Source of the DNA: Candidatus Nitrotoga sp. MKT
Lineage (GTDB): Bacteria > Pseudomonadota > Gammaproteobacteria > Burkholderiales > Gallionellaceae
Direction of reading: 5' to 3'
Assembly: GCA_003402345.1 (NCBI GenBank)
Contig: QFXH01000003.1
Coordinates: 237,678 to 301,677, forward strand
Length of the DNA: 64,000 nucleotides
The position numbers were made by a program, and so were the translations under genes. How positions within the stretch are numbered: position 1 is the first letter of the stretch; each line of letters starts with the position of its first letter. The notes beneath the pieces are model-generated. The model saw only the letters and a list, made by a program, of their open reading frames with translations. It ran no database searches and was not told the origin of the DNA. Shown one piece after another: positions 1 to 7,298 of this stretch.

Positions 1-229
1 CTTTCTTGCTGCGGTCATTTAACGCCAGCGTGGTGTCTTTCTTGATAATCACCTCCAATGGCGCAACAGGCGGTGAAAGTGATTTACCCACGCTGGGCAA
101 ATCAATCTGCCCAGGATTCATCAATGGTGCCGTAATCATAAATATCACTAATAGCACCAACATTACGTCTATGTAAGGCACGACGTTAATATCGCTCATT
201 GGGCGCATGGCAGAACGGCGCGGGATCAT
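1..229 (-). CDS. tolR: TolR, partial (C-terminus beyond window)
   Basis: Inner-membrane protein of the Tol-Pal envelope system, which works with TolQ to couple the proton gradient to outer-membrane constriction at division. The visible 76 residues start [20 protein letters not shown], followed by one hydrophobic segment containing the Asp ([17 protein letters not shown]) that is the proton-pathway residue of the ExbD/TolR family. The ATG at 229 overlaps the tolQ stop as ATGA, which indicates translational coupling. The gene runs off the left edge, so the periplasmic domain is mostly missing from view. ExbD is the alternative, but ybgC and tolQ upstream favour TolR. Confidence 0.9.
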   Translation of the reverse strand, partial: MIPRRSAMRPMSDINVVPYIDVMLVLLVIFMITAPLMNPGQIDLPSVGKSLSPPVAPLEVIIKKDTTLALNDRSKK

Positions 230-900
230 GACTGACGCTGCAAAACGTTAGAGAACTCTTCCATAAAAATTTCAAATCGTGAGGCTAAACGCGTAATATC
301 ATGCGAGTAACGATTGTAAGCAATCACAGCGGGAATGGCGGCAAACAACCCCATCGCAGTGGCTACCAATGCCTCGGCTATGCCGGGCGCAACATGCGCT
401 AGCGTAGCTTGACCAACATTAGACAACCCACGGAATGCATTCATAATCCCCCACACCGTACCAAATAGCCCGACATAAGGACTCACCGAGCCAACTGTGG
501 CTAAAAAAGCCAAATGCGATTCAAGACTATCCATTTCACGCTGATAAGTGGCACGCATGGCACGACGTGTGCCATCCATCACCGCATTGTTATCCATATC
601 ATGTTTCTTTTTAAGCTTAAGGAATTCGGTAAAGCCCGCCGCAAAAATCCGTCCCATACTGCCCGAGTCACCGCGCATTACAGAAGTGTTTTGATACAAT
701 CTGTTGAGGTCATCGTTATTCCAGAATGACTCTTCAAATTCCTCACTTTGCTTCACTGCTTGCCTGACAGTAAACATCTTAATGAATATGAACCACCATG
801 ACATCAATGAAACAAGTAACAACAAACCCATTACCAGCTGGACAAGTACACTGGCATTCTGAATCAAATGGATAAACGATAAATCCTGTGTTACATCCAT
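226..900 (-). CDS. tolQ: TolQ, Tol-Pal proton channel subunit
   Basis: Inner-membrane channel subunit of the Tol-Pal complex (MotA/TolQ/ExbB family). At 224 residues it has the usual family length. An N-terminal membrane segment lies near residues 20-40, followed by a cytoplasmic stretch and then two C-terminal membrane segments containing the family signature around [18 protein letters not shown]. It overlaps tolR by 4 nt and starts 15 nt after ybgC, so the order ybgC-tolQ-tolR matches the standard tol operon. ExbB is unlikely in this context. Confidence 0.95.
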   Translation of the reverse strand: MDVTQDLSFIHLIQNASVLVQLVMGLLLLVSLMSWWFIFIKMFTVRQAVKQSEEFEESFWNNDDLNRLYQNTSVMRGDSGSMGRIFAAGFTEFLKLKKKHDMDNNAVMDGTRRAMRATYQREMDSLESHLAFLATVGSVSPYVGLFGTVWGIMNAFRGLSNVGQATLAHVAPGIAEALVATAMGLFAAIPAVIAYNRYSHDITRLASRFEIFMEEFSNVLQRQS

Positions 901-915
901 AATTTACAATATCCT

Positions 916-1335
916 TTAGTTTTTCCATTGCTTTCGCAATATTTCCGGCACGCTCACCGGCTTAAAATTATCCATTGTTACGCATACTAAATGTACTTCT
1001 GCCTCAACCAGTACATCTTCACCGCACAGCACTTCCTGACACAAGGTCACACGACTACGTCCGACATCCTTCAATTGTACGCTGACAGCAAGTAAATCAT
1101 CCAACAACGCGGGCTTGAGATAATCCAGCCTTAGTGAACGAACCACAAATACCGTACCGAATTCGCGCATCAACCCCGCATTACTGTAACCATAACACTC
1201 CCGCAACCACTCTGTCCGCGCGCGCTCTAAAAAGTTCACATAACTAGCATGATATACCACCCCTCCAGCATCTGTGTCCTGAAAATACACACGCACTAGC
1301 AGTGAAAATTTTGAGTTAAGGGGTGACTGAAGCAT
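916..1335 (-). CDS. ybgC: YbgC, hotdog-fold acyl-CoA thioesterase of the tol operon
   Basis: Cytoplasmic thioesterase of the 4-hydroxybenzoyl-CoA thioesterase type. In other bacteria it hydrolyses acyl-CoA and interacts with phospholipid-synthesis enzymes. The 139-residue length is typical. The catalytic motif region QDTDAGGVVYHASYVNFLERAR with the conserved Asp lies near residues 19-40. It is the first gene of ybgC-tolQ-tolR. A run of AT-rich, gene-free DNA upstream should hold the operon promoter, but no convincing boxes were picked out. Confidence 0.93.
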   Translation of the reverse strand: MLQSPLNSKFSLLVRVYFQDTDAGGVVYHASYVNFLERARTEWLRECYGYSNAGLMREFGTVFVVRSLRLDYLKPALLDDLLAVSVQLKDVGRSRVTLCQEVLCGEDVLVEAEVHLVCVTMDNFKPVSVPEILRKQWKN

Positions 1336-1591
1336 AGTATTTAAGCTTAAAAAATTTTAATCACCCAAAATTTAACGCGCTATAACCCAACAATATCATC
1401 ACATATCGTCAGCCGTATTTTCTTAATATTAACAAGGCATCAGTTGAGTCGACAATCCCACGCAACGTCATCGGTCACCATCACGACTCCTACCCTTAAT
1501 GATACTCAGTTGTGCGAAGTTCCAATAATCGCAAAAAATTGAATTCCATACCAACGAAAAATCCCTGATAACACAATTCCTTTCAATTTAA
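1336..1591. other. AT-rich intergenic DNA upstream of ybgC
   Basis: No coding sequence or RNA gene was recognised. Together with the MITE and IS remnant that follow, it separates the tol operon from the stress-protein gene by about 1.5 kb. Confidence 0.5.
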
Positions 1592-1769
1592 CTAGGGAAG
1601 CGCTAATTAATTCACGTTTCAAAAATTCACATACTTCTTATAGAGCTGACCATCAAATTCCAGCCTTCGCTGGTATAACTAATCGTACCATTTAATGACA
1701 GATTTTATAATAATCAATTTGTTACGCGTGAAATTTCGCGAAATTTTGAATTAATCAGCGTCTCCCTAG
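1592..1769. mobile_element. MITE-like element with 18-bp inverted repeats and CTAG target duplication
   Basis: The left terminal repeat GGAAGCGCTAATTAATTC (1596-1613) and the right repeat GAATTAATCAGCGTCTCC (1748-1765) are inverted copies matching at 15 of 18 positions. Each is bordered by CTAG (1592-1595 and 1766-1769), which fits the YTAR target duplication known for the IS5 group. The 170-bp core has no coding capacity. The remnant IS5-type end at 1922-1939 matches the left repeat at 14 of 18 positions, so the element could have been moved by that family (inference). Confidence 0.7.
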
Positions 1770-1921
1770 TGTCAAGCGCCGCTTGTTTCAACCCGTAAGT
1801 CTAATATCGTTGCCCGCTGGCAAACTGCTTGCATTTTTTCGTCTACACTCCTTATATCACTTTAACTGGATCGTTTAAGTGGCTCCGATACAAACCCAGC
1901 TCGCCACCTAAATTCTCTTAA

Positions 1922-2550
1922 AGAAGCACTGAATAATTCACTCCGCCAGAGACTCCGGGTAAATTTTGCGGCTGTAGCTGGAAAATTAGCTTATTTTTGG
2001 CATGAATTGCGGCGATTTTCGAGTCATTTCTTTATTTCCTATTTTCAGAACGCACCTTGGGTGTATGAGTTGAACAATTACCAGCGAGCCAACATCAAAT
2101 TAGCGAAACCGAACTGCTAGCTTTTGTATATCCAATCTTCTGTAGCAATTCGCCCTCCATTGTTTTGGGTAATAACTTACGTTTTCCCGGTCGCATTGCG
2201 ATATGCCGGGTTACGGGCGTACCCAGGTTTTCTTCCGGCTTCCCCTCCTTGTTCTTGGTTGAGGGCGCCGCTGCAATCAGCATGACATGGACGATGGTGC
2301 CTTTCTGAAGAAACAGGCTCTTCTCGGCGAAATGGGTATTGATCGTATTTAAGGATCAACTCGGTCAGTTGATGTGTTTCCAGCAAATGGCGGAAGTTGA
2401 GGAGCGTGGTGGCATCCGAGACTGCTTAGCGGCTCAAACCAATACCGACAAAGTAACGGATGGCCTGACTGTCATAAAGCACATCTTCTGCTCCTTCGTC
2501 AGATAACCCAAAGCATTGCTGCACAACATGCATGTACAGTATCTGCAAAT
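1922..2550 (-). pseudogene. IS5-family transposase remnant with its right end
   Basis: Reading leftwards, broken pieces of an IS5-type transposase follow one another. MHVVQQCFGLSDEGAEDVLY and SQAIRYFVGIGLSR are followed by an in-frame TAA near 2430. Then come AVSDATTLLNFRHLLETHQL, a frameshifted MLIAAAPSTKNKEGKPEENL and a C-terminal NLMLARW piece. An IS-end-like sequence (AGAAGCACTGAATAATTC, 1922-1939) closes the element. The stop and several frame changes make it non-functional. Assignment rests on recognising the family pattern; the 5' end of the element was not found. Confidence 0.7.
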
Positions 2551-2822
2551 TCGTGAAATCGGGCTGTTGTGCGCTCCGGCATTATTGGTGTTGTTTTGGG
2601 GATTTTTTCCTGATTTAATTATGAACAGCAATGTAAGATAGCTGCTGAAAATTGGCTGAGCCGACTGATTCATTAATATTAATTCAATCCCCTCTTGCCA
2701 ATTTACGCTGACGCTAACCGATTCATCACCATCTTGACTAGTGGGCTCTTTATCGATACTGTCTGAACCGATGGTTTGCATTTGTTTCCGGCGTTTATAT
2801 TTATTTTTCAAGGATGAGCAAA

Positions 2823-3272
2823 ATGAACCCACAAAAAATAGTAATTGCCATGCCAACCGAAGATGAATTTATGCCAAGTATTTCAAGGTGGGGGCATGAG
2901 TATGTTTGGACCCATAAAGAAGTATATTTTATTCATGTTGCCAGGAAAGATTTTTACGTTCACGAGATGGGTGTTGACGAAATCCCTGGCAAGGTCGAAC
3001 AAGAAAATATAAAAAAACAACTGCTGGACTTCATTAAAAATAAAGCAGGTGAGATGATGCCTTCACAGGCATTCAACAAAGCTCATTTTGAAGTTATATT
3101 TGCGCAGTCTCCAGCAGATCGACTTGCTGAATATGCTAGAGAAATTAATGCAGGAATGGTCGTGGTAGCAACAAGAAACAAAAAAGGCCTCGCTGGGATA
3201 TTCCTTAGTTCATTTGCAGATCGCCTTTTGAAGTTATCACCCTGTGATATTTTGGTTTTAAGACCGAATTAA
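2823..3272 (+). CDS. Universal stress protein (UspA family), degenerate nucleotide loop
   Basis: Single-domain UspA-like protein of 149 residues, beginning MNPQKIVIAM and ending with the family's terminal strand CDILVLRP. I chose the ATG at 2823 rather than 2814 because AAGGA (2810-2814) lies 8 nt before it and overlaps the earlier ATG. ATP-binding Usp proteins carry G-2x-G-9x-G-S/T; here the matching stretch is ATRNKKGLAGIFLSSFADR, where the key glycines are replaced, so ATP binding is doubtful. It precedes a SulP transporter by 164 bp in the same direction, which suggests but does not prove a functional pair. Confidence 0.85.
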   Translation: MNPQKIVIAMPTEDEFMPSISRWGHEYVWTHKEVYFIHVARKDFYVHEMGVDEIPGKVEQENIKKQLLDFIKNKAGEMMPSQAFNKAHFEVIFAQSPADRLAEYAREINAGMVVVATRNKKGLAGIFLSSFADRLLKLSPCDILVLRPN

Positions 3273-3436
3273 AAATTAATATATCTTTATAAGATGTCGT
3301 TAGTCAGTTTTAAGTGGATACTCTTGCGGTATAAAAGATGTATCTGTTCGTAAAATATAAGCCGTTATTGTTTTTCAATGTTAACCAAGCGTAACAATTA
3401 AATTATTTTTAGACCCAAAGTTTTGGAGGCGAAAAA

Positions 3437-5077
3437 ATGAATCATTACCCAGTGCAACACTACTTACGGCATCTAAAAGATGATTTTCCTGCTGGTGTTG
3501 TGGTATTTCTAGTAGCTTTACCGCTATGTCTTGGTGTCGCTCTTGCATCTGGAGCACCTTTATTTTCTGGTCTTATAGCAGGAATGGTCGGTGGCTTGGT
3601 AATTTCTTGGTTGAGCGGTTCGCAGCTTAGTGTCTCTGGACCAGCGGCTGGTTTAACGGTGATTGTTTTCAATGCTATTGAAACATTAGGCAGTTTCCAA
3701 GGGTTTTTGGTTGCTGTTGTACTAGCAGGCATAATGCAATTAATCGCTGGTTTTCTTAAAGCAGGGATCATTGGAGCTTTTTTTCCTTCAGCGGTTATCA
3801 AAGGGATGTTGGCGGCTATTGGCTTGATTTTAATTATTAAACAAATTCCTCATGCTACTGGCTATAGTGAACATTTTGGAGGCCCTGAAGCCTACAGAGA
3901 GGAAGATGTACAAGAGTTCTTACTTCCAATATTTGACGCATTTAGTTCGATTTCACAAGGCGTTATACTTATATGCGCGATTGCCCTATTAATATTAATA
4001 ATTTGGGAAAGACCTTGGTTTAAAAGTAAAAAATTTTTGAAATTAATTCCTGGCCCTCTAATCGCCGTAATCTGGGGTGTGATCTATAATTTAGCTGCTG
4101 AACGATGGGCGCCGGAATGGGCGGTCAGCGCAGCGCACTTAGTGAATGTTCCTGTCTCAAATGATTTCGGTGAGTTTTTGAATAATTTCTCATTCCCAGA
4201 TTACAGTTATTGGACAAATCCCCAAGTTTATATTATTGCAGCAACACTAGCTATTATTGGTAGCCTCGAAACGTTGTTAAGCCTTGAAGCAGTAGATAAG
4301 TTAGATCCTTTAAAACGCACTGCGCCTACCAATAGAGAGCTGAAAGCACAAGGAGTCGGGAATATTATTTCTGGATTAATCGGAGGATTACCGATTACTG
4401 CTGTCATTGTGCGCAGCGCAGGTAATATTAATGCTGGCGGTAAAACCCCAACATCCAGTTTTATTCATGGCTTATGTATATTATTTAGCGTAATGTTCTT
4501 CGCAAATTACATAAATTATGTTCCGCTCGGTTGCTTAGCCGCTATTTTGCTGCATACAGGTTTTAAATTGGCTAAACCCGCCTTATTTATGGATTTTTAT
4601 CGCAAAGGCTGGAGTCAATTGCTACCTTTCGTGATCACAATATCAGCAATTTTGACAACGGATTTATTAAAAGGAATGGCAATTGGCCTCATAATTGGAT
4701 TATTTTTCGTTATCAAGGCGAATTACCGTGCCGCCATTACTATGACTCAAGATGGCTCATCTTATATATTAACGCTTAATAAAGATGTTGCTTTCCTTAA
4801 CAAGGCCTTGTTAAGGAAGCTTCTTTTGCATGTCAAACCAAACAGTAGGCTCATAATCGACGCCAGCAAATCTCAATTTATTGATCACGATATTGTAGAA
4901 ACAATTGATGATTTTTTAGTAACCGCACCCAGTCATAACATTTCAGTTGAGCTTCGCGATATATACGGCAAGGAGAGATTAAAAAAACATGAGGAGTTTG
5001 TTATATTACAAGACCAATATGATAAAAACCTACCTGCCAAAAAAATCCTGATCCAGAACAAGGTGGCGGGACTATGA
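3437..5077 (+). CDS. SulP-family anion transporter with STAS domain
   Basis: Inner-membrane anion transporter of 546 residues. The N-terminal motif DFPAGVVVFLVALPLCLGVA and the following glycine-rich membrane segments are typical of SulP, and a cytoplasmic STAS domain occupies roughly residues 450-546. Family substrates include sulfate, bicarbonate and dicarboxylates; the substrate here cannot be read. The phosphorylatable Ser common in STAS domains is replaced (DASKSQFIDHDIVE). A strong GGAGG ribosome site precedes the ATG. No carbonic anhydrase gene is adjacent. A stable hairpin follows 71 nt after the stop. Confidence 0.88.
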   Translation: MNHYPVQHYLRHLKDDFPAGVVVFLVALPLCLGVALASGAPLFSGLIAGMVGGLVISWLSGSQLSVSGPAAGLTVIVFNAIETLGSFQGFLVAVVLAGIMQLIAGFLKAGIIGAFFPSAVIKGMLAAIGLILIIKQIPHATGYSEHFGGPEAYREEDVQEFLLPIFDAFSSISQGVILICAIALLILIIWERPWFKSKKFLKLIPGPLIAVIWGVIYNLAAERWAPEWAVSAAHLVNVPVSNDFGEFLNNFSFPDYSYWTNPQVYIIAATLAIIGSLETLLSLEAVDKLDPLKRTAPTNRELKAQGVGNIISGLIGGLPITAVIVRSAGNINAGGKTPTSSFIHGLCILFSVMFFANYINYVPLGCLAAILLHTGFKLAKPALFMDFYRKGWSQLLPFVITISAILTTDLLKGMAIGLIIGLFFVIKANYRAAITMTQDGSSYILTLNKDVAFLNKALLRKLLLHVKPNSRLIIDASKSQFIDHDIVETIDDFLVTAPSHNISVELRDIYGKERLKKHEEFVILQDQYDKNLPAKKILIQNKVAGL

Positions 5078-5147
5078 CAAAAATCATGCCTCCTATTTGT
5101 TGAACAAAGCCACTATTCAAAGCCCCCCAACAAGTTGAAAATAAAGA

Positions 5148-5167
5148 ACCCCGCCGCAAAGCGGGGT
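5148..5167. terminator. Hairpin after the SulP gene
   Basis: ACCCCGC (5148-5154) pairs perfectly with GCGGGGT (5161-5167) around a 6-nt loop. There is no T-run on the plus strand, while the minus-strand reading is followed by a T-rich stretch. It is a plausible weak or bidirectional terminator. Confidence 0.5.
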
Positions 5168-5842
5168 ATTAAGACCACTCTCCAAGTTGCCGACTTTTAG
5201 TCAGCCTTCGCCCCAAGGGACGGGAAATTGATCCCGGAAAGATTAAATAAGGCTTATGCCCCTTCCTGCATCAAACTAATTGTCGCTTCAAAATTCAACA
5301 GTGCGGCAAAACTAACCAAAGATATAGCGTGCTCTTTCAACCAATTCATAGGGTTGGGGCGTTGATATTATTTGTCGCAAATATTAAGCACAAGCTAGTA
5401 CAAATTACAGCCATTTTCACATAAACTTAAACTACGGTTTTCAGATGAATAGATGAAATTGGTGCGGCCAAATAAAATTTGAAGTGAGAAGTGCTGTTAC
5501 TACGCGATTTGACTGGCAGATAATAAACTATCCTATGCCAGATCAGAGAGCGGGTACATCCGGCGAGGATGAACATAGATAAATGCCTTAATACACCGTC
5601 GCATGCCACAAAAAAAGCAACCGCGTATTGTAATCTTGAGTTGGCAAACTAGTTTTCCCCACGCTACAAGTTTTTGCGGAAATTCACTAGGTGAGAGATG
5701 ACCAATAGGTTTGTGAATAACAGAGATATTTTTAATAATAGAAGTAACCTTGCTTAATTATCGGCTACTACCGTACTTTTTGTTTTTCAAGCCATCTTTG
5801 TCAATTTTAGATTGCGTGTATTTAACCGGAGAGTCGGATCGA
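5168..5842. other. Gene-poor intergenic region
   Basis: No convincing gene is present. A 31-codon minus-strand frame at about 5259-5354 (MNWLKEHAISLVSFAALLNF at its start) lacks a ribosome site and was not called. Short frames around 5427-5609 show no recognisable family. Confidence 0.45.
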
Positions 5843-5875
5843 ATAGTAATGGCAGGATAGCCCCGCCACTACTAT
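5843..5875. terminator. Long hairpin downstream of the small Ala/Lys-rich gene
   Basis: Bases 5843-5856 pair with 5862-5875 over 14 positions with two mismatches and a 5-nt loop (ATAGC). It lies just past the stop of the minus-strand gene at 5888. There is no clear T-run, so it may act as a terminator or as an RNA-stabilising or REP-like structure. Confidence 0.5.
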
Positions 5876-5887
5876 CAACTCAGAAAA

Positions 5888-6115
5888 TTAATGAGCTGCT
5901 GGAGCTGCAGCGGGAGCTGCTTCACTAGCTTTATGTTCGTCAGCTGAATGGGCTTTTTTAGCTTTTTTAGCTTTTTTAGCTTTTTTAGCAGGGGCAGCAG
6001 CGTCCGGCGCAGCTGCTGCTGTTGCAGCAGGGGCAGCAGGGGCAGCATCATTAGCAACAGCGGAGAAAGAAGCAACGGCGAATATAGCAGCAATCAATGT
6101 GGACAACAGTTTCAT
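5888..6115 (-). CDS. Small secreted Ala/Pro/Lys-rich protein
   Basis: A 75-residue protein with a clear signal peptide (MKLLSTLIAAIFAVASFSAV, cleavage likely after A21). The mature part is built almost wholly of Ala, Pro and Lys, with AKK repeated four times near residues 43-54 and a His-containing tail. The DNA of that repeat is a perfect 9-bp tandem array (5952-5987). GGAG stands upstream of the ATG. Secretion to the periplasm or outside is predicted; function is unknown. The basic repeat could bind anionic polymers such as DNA or polysaccharide, which is speculation. Similar low-complexity exported proteins are frequent in betaproteobacteria. Confidence 0.75.
   Translation of the reverse strand: MKLLSTLIAAIFAVASFSAVANDAAPAAPAATAAAAPDAAAPAKKAKKAKKAKKAHSADEHKASEAAPAAAPAAH
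5952..5987. repeat. Four perfect copies of a 9-bp tandem repeat in coding DNA
   Basis: The unit GCTTTTTTA (plus strand) occurs four times without change and continues into a partial fifth copy. On the minus strand each unit encodes Ala-Lys-Lys-type triplets. The unit is a multiple of three, so copy-number changes would lengthen or shorten the basic tract without a frameshift. Confidence 0.9.
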
Positions 6116-6154
6116 GTGAACTCCAGTTCTTTAGGTTAGGTTGACAATACAATT

Positions 6155-6180
6155 ATGACATCAGTTAGTGTCATGTGACA
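6155..6180. promoter_or_regulatory. Palindromic operator-like sequence upstream of the small secreted protein
   Basis: ATGACA (6155-6160) is inverted at TGTCAT (6169-6174), and TGTCA/TGACA overlap it at 6169-6180. A -10-like CATAAT (minus strand, 6152-6157) lies beside it with no good -35. This suggests a regulator-dependent promoter; the regulator is unknown. Confidence 0.35.
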
Positions 6181-6230
6181 TTAACGCCCCAGTTTACTAT
6201 TGGTTGACAATTTGGCAATGAATCTAGGTT

Positions 6231-6317
6231 TGGTGCCGGGAGAGGGACTCGAACCCTCACACTGTTTCCAGCACCGGATTTTGAGTCCGGCGCGTCTACC
6301 AATTCCGCCATCCCGGC
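6231..6317 (-). tRNA. tRNA-Leu (anticodon CAA)
   Basis: An 87-nt leucine tRNA with encoded CCA end. The 5' end GCCGGGA pairs with TCCCGGC, the D-loop region reads GGCGGAATTGGTAGACGC, the anticodon loop is CTCAAAA, and the long variable arm and GGTTCGAGTCC T-loop are intact. A sigma70-like promoter lies 14 nt before its 5' end. Confidence 0.97.
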
Positions 6318-6331
6318 ACGCTGAGATGAGG

Positions 6332-6360
6332 ATTATCCATGAAACAGAAGCCTTCTTCAA
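6332..6360 (-). promoter_or_regulatory. Promoter of tRNA-Leu
   Basis: On the minus strand TTGAAG (6355-6360), 17 bp and GATAAT (6332-6337) stand 14 nt before the mature tRNA 5' end. The same geometry is found before tRNA-Tyr at 50953-50981. The IS110 remnant begins just outside this -35 box. Confidence 0.65.
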
Positions 6361-6755
6361 GTGTAAGCCTCTTCCAACATGAAATAAGCGTAGTAACCGG
6401 CCTTCGGCCGCAATACGTTTGATAGGAACACAATGCGGCGAGATGTGAACCGAGAGTTTAAACATTTTCACAGAAAACCTGGAGGAGTGGGCGGGCTGGC
6501 TGATGCGCTGCGGCGTGGATACGGTGGCAATGGGGCATCAACGAGTATGTACTGGATACCGCTCTACGGGATTCCCACAGCGCGTGGATTGGTCGTGAAT
6601 CTGGCGGGTAAAAAATATCTCCGGTCGCAAGCCGCCAGATGTTCTCGATTGCACGTGGCTGTAACAGTTGATGGGTTAGGCCTGCTGTCCGGTACTTTTC
6701 GCCTGATGGATGAAATTTGTATACTGCGTGCGGCATTACAACAACGCGACTGCCG
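6361..6755 (+). pseudogene. IS110-family transposase remnant, copy A
   Basis: The stretch is closely similar to 50982-51380. Pieces in shifting frames read as the DEDD-type part of an IS110 transposase: MRRDVN followed by a Phe/Lys-rich run, then SMYWIPLYGI (normally VYWIPLYEIL), AARCSRLHVAVTVDGLGLLS and LMDEICILRAALQQR. Frameshifts and small deletions separate these. Homology to copy B stops near GCGAC at about 6752, where unrelated transposase DNA begins. An ATG-led start region is broken in both copies (ATGAAATAAG). Confidence 0.7.
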
Positions 6756-7120
6756 TGGTACGTAGCTATCTGGATGATGCGTATAACCCGCAATATTGCA
6801 CCAGCTTGGTCAACATCTTCTGTGCCGCATTCCTAATAAACCCCTTCGTCAATTTCCATTGATCATATTTCTTTCCAGAGGTAATCACAGATACCCAAGA
6901 GAACAAACGCAAAAAACACCGTTACATAAGCGTGATGACCTCTTATGAAAAATTCAAATCAATATCCAGGGCCAGCGAGTATCTTGAAAAGAGAGCACGT
7001 TCAAGCAACTGGATGCGCAGGCAGCAAAGATGAGCGACAATGATGCCAACCTTGGTTCCGGACAGCACAAGAAAAACAATTACAACGATACCTCTGCAGC
7101 AATGAAAAAACAGATTTGAA
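6756..7120 (+). pseudogene. Integrase-core (IS481-like) transposase C-terminal remnant
   Basis: Directly after the IS110 remnant the plus strand encodes, in several frames, PFVNFH, FPEVITDTQENKRKKHRYIS, VMTSYEKFKSISRASEYLEK and, after a frame change, TFKQLDAQAAKMSDNDA. This order resembles the C-terminal tail of rve-type transposases (MTPYEKL, then QLDA, then MSDNxA). It has no start, no catalytic core and internal stops, so it is a truncated relic. The family call is from memory of the pattern and is moderate. Confidence 0.5.
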
Positions 7121-7298
7121 ATCGATTGGTAATAATAAAATCCAATAGGTTAAACAACGAACGGTTTTATACTTATTGTTACGTGGAGGCAGTACGTAAC
7201 CAATAGCCCAAATAGGGCTATTTCCCCTGCCCATTGTGCAGGATCGCAATATACTCAGGTATCTCTAACATTGCCTGCGTTCGGGTGTAGTAATACCA

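Noticed and set aside
2434..2856. A 140-codon minus-strand frame
   Set aside because: Part of it overlaps the IS5 transposase relic in the wrong frame; the rest has no family features and runs into the start of the stress-protein gene.
5259..5354. A 31-codon minus-strand frame with a hydrophobic N-terminus
   Set aside because: No ribosome site and no recognised family; it may be chance.
5952..5987. Tandem repeat considered as a CRISPR-like array
   Set aside because: The units are only 9 bp, contiguous and without spacers.
5875..6093. A 72-codon Leu-rich minus-strand frame overlapping the small secreted protein gene
   Set aside because: It is the shifted reading of the Ala/Lys repeat; the other frame has a signal peptide and a ribosome site.
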